Position numbers and translations under genes: made by a program. DNA of 64,000 nt, taken from positions 1-64,000 of the forward strand of contig JBAMDO010000575.1 in assembly GCA_037074765.1 (NCBI GenBank), written 5' to 3'. This DNA comes from Mansonella perstans (taxonomy: Eukaryota; Nematoda; Chromadorea; Rhabditida; Onchocercidae). The stretch's first letter is position 1, and the number at the start of each line of letters is the position of its first letter. The notes under the pieces were generated by a model that made no database searches, was not told the DNA's origin, and saw only the letters and a program-made list of their open reading frames with translations. Shown here piece by piece: positions 51,134-62,314 of the stretch.

Positions 51134-54100
51134 CTACATGTGTGCTGAAGCACTATAGCGAACATGACTTGATGGCATATGCCACTTCGAAGGACGATAC
51201 TGAAACATTATTTACAGAAAATAAAACGAAAAAATCTAAAAACAAAAAAAGCATTTCGACTCTTTTCACAATTAAATCTATTTTTCAATGTCATAAAATA
51301 GAAGTTATCATAGATGAAGCTTTCCTTGTTGTCATCTTCATACGTTCTTTTAAAAATAAAAAGCTGGAATTTACCCTTATCAGTAGTTGGCCTGATGGTG
51401 TATGAGGATTGAAATACGCGTAAGAAGCCCAACTTGCCAGCACTGTAACACCAACTAAGACTACAAATATCGTTACTAGACCGCTATTAGATCGATCCAG
51501 TACATCTATAAAAACGGCTTAATTTTATCACAGATCTTACCGATAGTCATGACTTAGCTTGTTCTCTAGATTTCGACCATAATAAATCGGAAATAGCAAA
51601 TATCTGTAAAATCACCTTGACTGTCTTTAGATATTTCTGGAACTTTAATTTTATTTTCACGATCCCATGCAACCACTTCATCTGGTTCTGACGGTGATGC
51701 CGTTACTCGAGTTTTTGCTGCAAAAGAAATAAATTATTGTGCCAGTTCCGTAATTCCATTAAAAAATGCAATTTTGCTTATTTCTAACTGTTTCATTAGT
51801 CTATAAACATGAATACTTCCAAATTACAGTATATCTGAATCTCTAACAAGAAAAATTAAGTAGTCAGATTAAGCAATCAACCTCATAAATTAGAAATTCT
51901 ATTTGTTTTCGTCAGGTAAAGTAGATCTTTTATAAAAACCATTTAACTGCTATAAAATTTGTACAGCAAAGAAGCTATAACTGCTGTGTACAACAATCTT
52001 AGAGACGCTGAAGTTGCAAATACCAAATCGATAATCATTTGTTTAAAGATACCAGATGCCTCTTGAATTTCGTCTTCATCATCAATTTCATTAAAATCTT
52101 CATCTGCACTGCAATAAGTCACTTTACCGTTATCTTTGCAGTTTCCTTCAATCCAATGCTGTCGGCGCCTGTGTAGTCTGAAAACATACCGTGCTACATT
52201 CTTCTTTATAGATTTCAAATTAGAAATCTTCATTTACACAGAAAAGCGAAAAATCTTACCCTGCTTGATCAGAGCAGAAAGGTCCACCATGTTTAGCCTT
52301 CGAATGACACCACGAACAATTAAAATGTTTTAATGTTGCATTGGAACATTCCTCACAACTCTGATACTGTATGCATGCTGAAATGTGCAGACTTAACATT
52401 TACATGCTTACTATAAAAACAGAAGAAAACATGTGCAAAAACTGCTTTTACTTGGTTGGGCCTTCAGTAGAACGATTGTATTTGATACTATTAGTGATGG
52501 TTTCACTTCGATGCGATGGTATTCGTAAATAACACGTTTTATTGATGCTGCAAAAAAGACAAGGCAGTGTAAATTCCTAACATTTGAAGTAAAAAAAGAA
52601 CTTTTTCAACAATATTATTTTACAATACGGCAATTCAATGAGCAAAAAATGAAAGCAAAAAATAACTTACGAGGCTGCGAAATAGGTGCAAGAGGATTAT
52701 GTACGCTGTGATGAAAAAGATATGCATCACTCATCCCTATTTTCACAGGGTGATGGGAATCACTGATGTTTGTTACAGGTATTGGTACCTGAAATACCGT
52801 CTAATGATACTACCGGAACAAAGTAAAATGTTGAACAAAATCGGAAGAATCATAAAAAAAAGAACATATACTGCTCAAATTAATCTCCTTACTGATTTAA
52901 CTTAATATTTACAAGAATATACGAATGAATTCTTCAATGCTTACATCTTTGTAGACAAACCAAATATCTCCGTTCTTGTGTAGAGATGCTTGGAAAGTAA
53001 ACAAGCCATCTGGAAGCATACGCAATAATAATCTAATTTCAAAAAGCCTTGAAATTAAATCTTCATCTGTACCTACTGGACAAAAAATTCCAGAAAAATA
53101 AACACAACTCGAGAAAATTGAAGAATATGCACAGTTACAACAATGACACTTGCCCCTCCCAATAATAATACAAACTCTGTCCATTTTATTTTTACAACAA
53201 CTTCTCTCTTCTTTGCCTTACGAAAAGGAAATTTGTAATGTAGCAATTAGCAATCTTAATCTTGAAAGATTTACAAAAAGGTGCCTGAACGTTGTTCACG
53301 AAGCTGTAAATTACGCCATTCCATGACAAACTTTTCACCATCATCCGCATACATAATTGTAGCATTTTCGCCGTGCGTATCAAAATTCGCCATAAGCGGT
53401 GCAATATACTGCGTGGCTGCTAGCCAACTGTGCCACTGATCGCCAATGTAAGCAAAGCCTGTAACGAAATTTGCTATTATATTTTCCTTTTGAATTTATT
53501 CGACATATCAAACTTTTAATTAAACATAGTAACAGTTATCCTGAAAATACTGCTGAGAAATTAAAATCAAAGTACACCAGTATATAAGAGTAAAAAAGAG
53601 ATATATCTATGATAAACTTGAATCACAGCAGAAAATTATTCCTAAGATGTATTGTAGTAAATTTGAAGAGAATCTTCAGAAAAGTTCATAACTTACCACC
53701 AGTAGCGATAGTTAAATTTTTCATCCGGTGACCATAAAAAGGAAAGTCAAACTGTATCTTAGCCGCCTAAAACTTTTCAGTTATGAAAGCAGTGAAAATA
53801 CCGAATTAGATCGTAGATTCAGTCTTTAATTGCTGTACAAAGTTAATGCATATTACCGTTCAAATTTCATTTACGCAAATAGTTCTATCATTTCATCATC
53901 TTAAAAATCCTGTCATTAATAAATCTCCAAATGGCTAATATTACGTACCACGGCTCTTCTATAGCTATTTGATAGCGATGAATGACTTTTATTACCAACA
54001 GTTCCTGGCCTTTCTAACAATGCTGGTATATCGATATAGTAATCCTTCATTAGATCGGATCTGTTGACTTTGATTTCCATTATGTAATACTGATGGTCAA

Positions 54101-54758
54101 TCTTTAAAAAAAATGATCCGCCTGAACCATTAAATTTCATCTCAGTGCCAAGTCATATTTTCAAAGTATAAAAAGTACAATATATAAATTCATAGGACCC
54201 ATTAACAGTCGTAAAAGAGACCGTAACTTATCGATTAAACACAATACTTAGCATATGGCAATCTTGACAAATCTTGAAACCAGAATAATATTTCAAAAGC
54301 ATACCGGATCTTCTAGCACCTCAACGTCTTTTGGTAAACGAAATGCGTCTTCGACATCATCGTTGTCATCATCAATTCCTCTTTTATATCTTCTTGGTAA
54401 GGAAACGAAATTTGGTGGGTCAAAATTATAGTGGAATGACCCTGGATTAGACTTTTTTTATTTAAAATTTGTGATTTCAAAAAGGTCTTAAACTGAAAAT
54501 AATTCAAACTAATAACCAAAATTGTTTCTGGTACAAATAAGTTAAGCAAAGAAATGCAAAAATAGATAACTGTAGTAATGAAATGAATAATTATGTTAAG
54601 ATTCCTCTAGCCAAAGTTTTCTCATTAGCTTCTACTTTATCGTTTACCATTATAAATGTTTTTTTTTTTTTTTAAAAAGTACCTTTTCTTTCACTAGTAA
54701 ATGAAAATTCGACAAAAGTAAGGACAAATAGAAAGAGATGCAATTTGAAGTACATCAT
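51134..54758 (-). CDS. plexin-domain-containing (PLXDC/TEM7-like) single-pass membrane protein
   Basis: Thirteen exons: 54683-54758, 54305-54441, 53949-54101, 53697-53766, 53275-53458, 52945-53032 (5' edge uncertain, may reach 53047), 52671-52788, 52452-52547, 52260-52377, 52053-52177, 51616-51717, 51375-51505, 51134-51199; about 487 residues. The signal peptide is MMYFKLHLFLFVLTFVEF. The extracellular core reads FDFPFYGHRMKNLTIATG, then FAYIGDQWHSWLAATQYIAP, LMANFDTHGENATIMYADD, FTFQASLHKNGDIWFVYKD and ISDSHHPVKIGMSDAY, the PLXDC1/2 order of motifs. A Cys-rich PSI-type domain follows (CEECSNATLKHFNCSWCHSK). A single membrane helix (VTIFVVLVGVTVLASWA) and a short cytoplasmic tail ending HVRYSASAHM close it. 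Vertebrate members are cell-surface receptors linked to endothelium and PEDF binding; the nematode role is unknown. An acidic linker sits before the membrane helix. Confidence 0.88.
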
Positions 54759-55869
54759 TTTTCCAGGAAATAATTTGTTTTAACGTGTAAATTGCTTCAT
54801 GCAAACGTCCACTGCGAGTGATATACGTCACGCATAACACGCACAATTCCTGAAAATCAATTATCTGAATTTTCGGTTCTGAATTTTAATTAATAATTAT
54901 CTGAATTTTCTGAAAATCAATTATCTGCTCTGTAAAAATTGATAATTTTAAAAAAAGTGCTAACCGAAAAATAATACATAACATAACATAAACGGTGCAT
55001 AAGCATATTACACACTGTTACTTACATAATGAATACATTTTCATTTCGTATTATTATGAAAAGAAAGACTATATAAATAACTAGTAATAATAAAAGATAA
55101 TATATAACTAAAGTAATAATACATATTTCCTGTGTGTGAGACGGAAACGTAGCATATTTCACCATCGCACGAAAAGAAGGAAATTTTTCAAATTTTTAAA
55201 AATTTACTGCACGAAAGCAGGAAATGATATAAATATATCAAAATGTCTCCATGATATAATTTTATATGAACGTCTAATTATTTCTTGCGTACGTACGTGT
55301 AGCATGCATTCCAGTCAAACAGTACAATTGACTGTGCAAATCAGAAGTGTCAAAGCATATCCATCACATTTAACAAATAATGCATTGTATAGATACTTCA
55401 GTAAATAGATCTATGTGTTATCATCACTGATATATTTCATGATAAGTTACGTGATACTGAACTGAACGAACTATGAAATGCACAATATTTAAAAAGAAAT
55501 GAAGGAAATTAAAATTAAATAAGACATGGCGGCTTAGCTCAGAAAATCGATGGATATAAAAAGAACGGTTCGATATGAAAAACAAACAACCCATCACGTA
55601 TCCAACTACTCATCTATCCATCTTACATTCACGCGTATCCTCCAAGATAAACAGTGGGAAGAATCTTTGCGGGCGGGTATTTTACTCCGTGAAGAAAATA
55701 AAGATCTCGTATAATGGTTATAATGAGGTGACACGGTCTATTCGAGATATGACGGGAAATTGAAAAGTATTAACAATAAAAAAATGAAAAAAAATCAATA
55801 AAATGAAAAAAGTCATTATTATCAATGTCTTAAACCGCAGCACTAACGTTTCCTGCTCCTTTTTTCTTT

Positions 55870-56178
55870 AAAGGTCAACAGTTGTCCACACACAATCATT
55901 ATTGCTTCTTTTTCCTCCAAAGGTCAACAGTTGTCCACACACAATCATTATTGCTTCTTTTTCCTCCAAAGGTCAACAGTTGTCCATACACAATCATTAC
56001 TGCTCCTTTTCCTAAAGGTCAACAGTTGTCCATACAGAATCATTACTGCTCCTTTTTTCTCTAAAGGTCAACAGTTGTCCACACACAATCATTACTGCTT
56101 CTTTTTCCTCCAAAGGTCAACAGTCGTCCATACACAATCATTACTGCTCCTTTTCCTAAAGGTCAAGATGTTGTCCAC
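55870..56178. repeat. minisatellite, 46/49-bp units in a 49-49-46 order
   Basis: Six full units and a partial seventh start with AAAGGTCAACAGT at 55870, 55919, 55968, 56014, 56063, 56112 and 56158. Spacings are 49, 49, 46, 49, 49, 46. Units differ by CACACA/CATACA and by the length of a CT-rich end. Open frames across it arise from the repeat and are not called as genes. Confidence 0.95.
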
Positions 56179-56397
56179 AGCAGTTTTAGGTAATTGAATA
56201 ATGTTCATTTATGTACATCAATGGACAGGATAAATCATTTCAACTAATTTAAATGCCTACTGTAGTACTCACAACATTCATCCTTTCATTAAATAACTGA
56301 TAAAAGTGTATTGTTAAGTGATATACAGTGATAACAAAATATCGTAATATATGATATTTCTCGATAGACATGAGATATAGTATCAGTGGAATAATGT

Positions 56398-56474
56398 AGG
56401 CTTTCTTACGGTAATACGGGGGAAAGTAGGCTTTCTTATGGTAATACCATCAACAGGGGAACCTCTGTTGATGG
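56398..56474. repeat. 30-bp direct repeat and adjoining hairpin
   Basis: TAGGCTTTCTTACGGTAATA at about 56397 recurs at about 56427 with one change. It is followed by a perfect 10-bp stem, CCATCAACAG (56447-56456) with CTGTTGATGG (56465-56474), around an 8-base loop. Confidence 0.8.
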
Positions 56475-56610
56475 ATAATTATGATAATAAACATTGAATT
56501 GAAATATCGATATATATATGAAAAGAAAGTTCATAGAAACGAAATGAGGTGAGACAGTTACTGAATTAGTGAGAAAAATTTTTATTAGGCAGTTAACATG
56601 ATGGATAGAT

Positions 56611-56629
56611 AGAGAGAGAGAGAGAGAGA
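56611..56629. repeat. (AG)n microsatellite
   Basis: An AG dinucleotide run following GATAGAT repeats, leading into a 100-bp purine-rich tract. Confidence 0.85.
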
Positions 56630-59600
56630 AGATTGGATAGATATTGAAAAAGAGAAAAAAGAGAGAAAAAAAAAGAAGAAAGAAGGAGAAAAGAGGGAAA
56701 GAAAAAAATAAAGAAGACGGAAAATTGTATTCTCCGGCAAGAGAACGATGCCGGAATCGATTTTATACTTTGTGAATTGAAATATGTAAAAAGAAAAGAG
56801 CAAAATTGGATTTGTTTCTTTTTTTTTTAAAATTTAAATCAAATTATTGTCAACAATAATCAATGTGATGAGTCATAATAATATGAAATGAAATGAATGA
56901 ATGTTAATTAATTAATTAATATTTAAAAGTTAGTTAATTGCTTTTGCTCGTTTTTTTAATGATTAAAATGGGTTAAAAGAGAAGAAAATGGAAATGATTG
57001 ATGTGTTAATGAATGGAATTCTAGCAAGGTGAAGAGAAGTTGATCATTTCAATTTTGAAATTTCGAAGTTTTCTTCAATTTTGTTAATTAAAGTAGAATT
57101 AACAAATTTGAAATGTTTGATTTATGATTCAAAAACAGTTTGAGACAATTGTTGCTTAATAAAACTGCATTTTGACTGTCAAAGTATTCCATTTTCGGCA
57201 AGTAACTTTTTCGGTTTGAGGTTGATAAAGAAAAGAATAGTTAATTTGGTCAAACTTTTGCATTCAAATTAAAAGGTCATTTAAATCAAGAACTCATTTG
57301 CTGCATTCATTTGAAAAGAACTATGAATTGTATTTATATACTATTTTAGATTTAATCATTGGAAATGTGAAATGCAAATTTATTGCAGTGCAAAATGGTG
57401 TGATTTTAATTTTTGAGAGAAATATTCCTTACAGAAATATTCAATGCTTCTCCCGGACACAAACATGAATAATTCAAATTTTCAATTTTCAAACAATTCA
57501 ACTTTTCAGTGACCTCAAACAGAACCACTGCTAACAGTTGCTTTACGGAATGAATTCATTATTCGGAAACAGAGAGGGCACTTTTGCACAAAATAAACTA
57601 AACGAGATTAGGGACGGTACTGATGGAATAATTTCCAAGTTAAAATTATTGAACAACTGCAACTTCTGTACACTTTTTTTATTTTCTGTTTATTAATCTA
57701 TGAAATTAGTTTATCATTAACTTCTTAAATTTCCCATACCGAGACGCAAAATGAATTGTGCAAGTGTTATTTTTTCATTAATCTAATTAACTTGTCATTT
57801 AAATAAATTAGTGATAAATTAACACTTCAGTTTAACATTCATTATTTATTAATTCAGCAACAATGATATTTCAAAACCACTCTATCATTGTTTCAAATAA
57901 TTGTGATAGTAAATGAATGATTAACCAATAAACAACCTTATAAAACTCGTTGTACCTGCTTGTCAAAAACTAATTGTCGTAGAAATGTTTTTGAAAAGTT
58001 GCAAAGACATCAATGCGTAGGATGTGTTCAATGAGAGATTCCCTTGGGTCACAAAAAACTAATAATTTACCTGTTTGATGCTAATTTAAGAAGGAAATTT
58101 TAATTTAAGATTTAAAATTGACAAAAGAATGGCTTTTTGTAAATTGTAAAAGGTTACTCGAAGTGGAAACCAATTGAAATAATGGGATTGTTTCGAACTT
58201 CTAAGCGTTGCTCTTGGTGTTTGCGCTTTTCTGTAATTTATTATTTTGAAGAAAGCCTAAACTTTTACTCTTTTCATCTTTGTGAAATCTCTTAAATGCT
58301 ATCACTTTTTCAAACTGAAATAGTGTAGTAATTTTAGTTGCCTACCAAATTCTAATAATATGAGTAACTTGCAAACGCTAAGCAAATGCTTATCATTTGT
58401 TAAGCAAATAAGGCATTATCAATGATTAATGTGTGAAATATGAAATGACTTGTTTTATCTCTTGTTAGATATCATTATTTGATTAGCTGCATTACACATG
58501 GTTGAAATGAAAATGTAGAAAAGAGAATTTAACAAATAAAAATTTGAAATGATTGTAATGTACGAAACACAGACAGTGCTTGTTGTTACTGAAACGACAC
58601 AGTGGAAGAAAGGGAAAAGAGGTTGAAATTGAAGGAAAAATTGTTGCAAAAAATTTGCAATATCTGGGTCACAAGTGTCACATTTATTTAAAATGGAAAT
58701 ATCGATTATTCAAATATTTCATTTATTCATGAAAACAAAAAGTTGGTAAAATTTGAAATTTTTGAATGACATCAATTTTTTATTGTCCCCTTAGCAAAGA
58801 ATAAATAAATCAGCGACACTTATGTTGGAAAACAAAATATCTAAAAAGAAAAATTCTTCAATTGATTCCAAATCTGGATGAAACAATTTTCAAGGAATTT
58901 TAAATACAACAAAAAAAGGACGGGACGATAAGAAAAAATTATTTCAAATTAGTTCAGCAAAATGCTAATTAATGCCAATAGGGCTAATGGAGTTGACTGT
59001 TTCAAACAATTAGCAGCGACAGCGACAATTGTCAGAAACATTTTTCATAGCTGGGAACTTGGACGAATAGCTGGAGAGATGTACGAACAAGTGAGTTTCA
59101 TTTTTTAAACGCAACAGTTTCTTTCCGAAAATGAAAACATGAAAGAAAGAAGAAAGTTCGAATGCGAAAAAAGTATTTTTATCGAAATTTTTCGTCGAAA
59201 CACTTTTTTTTCCATTCATTGAGTTTGAATGTATCGGTAAAAGAGTCTAATCTGACTTTGCCCTTTGCAAATTACTTTTCTTCTCTCTGCATTCCTACTT
59301 TTTTACGTTTCACTTTTTTTTCTTTTTTTGCATTTCAATTTTAAAATAATTGAAATTCCATTGCTGCTGGTTGTTTAAGTGAAGGAAATATGGGAAGGCA
59401 ATCAAGCCTGTTAAATGGTCTATTTCAGTCAGCAAACAACGAGTAGACAACAATAAATCATCACAAGCCTAGTCAGGCTAGGCCTTATCTGATCAAGGAC
59501 AGCACTTGCAAAAGTAACATTATTTTCATTTATATAGTGATTTTAACATGTTTGAATTTTGAAACAATATGAGGAGGAATCGAATTAATTTTAAAAAATT

Positions 59601-61928
59601 TTAAACAGAAAAGAATTATTTTAAAAAAAAAAATTCAGAATGTTTCATTTAAAGCAATTTTTCACGAGAATAGAGTTTTCTATTTCATCTTATGGTGCAT
59701 TTAATAATATATTTCCCACATACTGTAATAAATACTTTTCATTCAACAAAAAACATTTGAACAACGAACAACAGAATTGAAATTGAAAATGAAATTTCAT
59801 ACATTCACTTGAAATTTGCAGAAAACAATTTTTGAATTTTGTGGACAATGAGAAATTTTCAATATTTCAAAATTTATTATCTAATGGATAAAAATTGTTG
59901 AACATGATACTTAATCATGATTGTTGATACGGTCATGTTTTTTTAAGAAAGCCTGATAACAGTACTTAATTGCTCCCTGACACTCCTCAGCACTTCTTCC
60001 AAATGAAATAATAATTCAAAGTAAAAGACAAAATGAAATGATGATTATGTTTGTCATTATTAAACAAACTTGCTACATGAAATGAAACTTTTGAAAAAAC
60101 AAGGAAAATTTCTACGGAAAGAAAAATGACTTAGAAGAAATAGTCAGTTTAAGAATTTCAATCGGGGTTCTTCAATTTCAATGCATTTTTTCAATTTGTT
60201 TCAATTATTAGAAAAACCATTGTCATATGAAAAAGGTTGATAATCTTAGAATTCGAAAAATCTTATTCTAAAATTTTGCATAGAAATATTTGCAAAGTAA
60301 AGTAATATAAGATATTTCAATCATTGCAGCATTTTTGCTTCGTTTTGTAACATTAAATTTCATTTCAAAATTGTTCCTATTCGATTTCAAATTATTTAAA
60401 TTCGCATTTCTTTCTTGCTTAGATTAGTCTAGCATGGATACATTGACAAAAACTTGTCAACAAAATGATTAGATTTGCTGTTATCGCTGATAAAACGCTT
60501 TTTATTCAGTTTATGTGAAATAATAGCGAAGAAAGAAAACAAAAGACAGTGATATAATTAAAAAAAAAAATTAAACTATTAGATAGATAGATACATGATA
60601 TCATTAATCTAACTGATAACAACCTGTCCTCCTTTTTTTAACTGCAATAACTTTCATTCACTTGCTTCTTTTTTTCTATCCAATAATTTACTTTATAAAT
60701 TTGATGATTGAAAGAAGAAACAACCTTGCATTAATTATGTATAATAATTAACATTAATTATATTAAATAAGAATATGTTGTTACAGATATTCAATAGATC
60801 AGGAAATGCAGAGGTTTTTGTTGCGGGTAAGAATAAAGATTGTTTTCATTAAAGAAATTTGTAAAGTAATGTTGATCTTTGATGGCTTAAATCAAACAAG
60901 AGAAGACAAGGACAGTATTGAAATTTTGCGAACGGAGTGGAGAAGATGGAACTGATCGGGAAGTGGCGCAAGTAGTAACAGCAATAAATAATGTCTGAAT
61001 TGCTGAAGTTGTGGTGAAGAATTGATGATAAATGAAGGAGAGATATGTATTTCAATTAACTATCATTTGTCGACAATCTCCACTTGCTCTTCTCATTTAT
61101 CTTTTTTAGCTTTCTCAATGCCGCACAAATTTCAATTTCAATTTCAACATTTATAGCCTAGCTACCTTCTAAAAGTTGTAACACTTTTACTTCACATTTC
61201 AAGAATCGAATAGAGGGAATTGTTGATGTGGTCATTCACTGCAGGATCAAAATGAGAGAGTGACAAGGTAGAAAGACAAATTATGATAATTAGGAAACCA
61301 GGACGACTGCGTACATTAATCATGTTGTCACTTCCAAATTTCGCCAAAATCTTTCAAATAATTTCAATTATTTATCACTGTTGTTCCATAAGTTATACTT
61401 ACTTAATCCCTTATCCAATTTTTAAAACAGTTCCAATTAATATACGCTGAGATCAAGACAAATCACTGAACACTACTAATAATTAAATGTTCTCCTAATA
61501 TCCCTCATTGTTTCATCACACGTTGAAGGACAGAGATCGTAATAGTCGGAATACTCTCAAAGGAATATTTTTATCGGGAAAATTTTACACGTTCTCGGCT
61601 TTCTTCATCTTTTTTTTTTAATGTCACTTAACGATCAGTCAATTCTATTCAACGCTAATTTCACCATATTTGAAGGCGGCTAAGTGGTGAAATTACTAAA
61701 ACGCAATTAACAGAAATTCAGAATAACAATTTTATCATTATATCATTAACGAACTTTGCTGGGAACATCACGAAAATTTACAATAGTCATTAACCCCTGA
61801 ACTTATCACATATTATAATAAAATGTTTAACCTTTTCCAATTTCAAGATCACTTCGTTTGCAATCGAAACCACTTAATATATCCAGGAAAAAAGCAACAG
61901 TTTTAAAAAACTAAATCTGTAAAAATAC

Positions 61929-62035
61929 ACGAGCAGATGACAGCCTTTTTGATATTTTGGTACGAGCAAAGAATTGATATGCAGTAATACTGTCACACAT
62001 TGTAGAATGGGAAACAAACTCTGTCATCTGCTCGT
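61929..62035. repeat. inverted repeat with perfect 15-bp arms
   Basis: ACGAGCAGATGACAG (61929-61943) is matched by its exact reverse complement at 62021-62035, with 77 bases between. It lies 280 bp beyond the stop codon of the minus-strand gene at the right edge, so it may fall in that gene's 3' untranslated region. Confidence 0.8.
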
Positions 62036-62314
62036 ATCAAAGCTTATTTTACTACAAAAATTTATTCTAGAATTAATTTCAAAGTGTCTCGAACGAAATA
62101 GAAAGAGCAATTCCTTACGAGTTGAACTTGCTAATTTCATATTTTTTTGATTCAAATAGAGTTTTATATTGAAAATCGAAAAACAGAATTGAGAAAGATT
62201 ACTTGAGCTCAAATTTTTTGTTTGCAACATGAAAAAATTTCGAAATTTGACACCAAAAATGTTTGCGTTGACAGAAATAGCTCAAAACAAGAACAATTAT
62301 TTACAAGGTGGTGT

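Larger units (their letters stand above)
54759..62314. other. 7.5-kb gene-poor region
   Basis: No splice-supported coding exon was found on either strand. It lies 5' of the PLXDC-like gene and 3' of the gene at the right edge. It holds a minisatellite, a hairpin, a short AG microsatellite and an inverted repeat, listed separately. The distal part may contain PLXDC regulatory DNA. Confidence 0.4.

Noticed and set aside
55882..56197. Two overlapping open frames encoding repeated STHNHYC-type peptides
   Set aside because: They arise only because the 46/49-bp minisatellite is translated through; no splice sites and no family.
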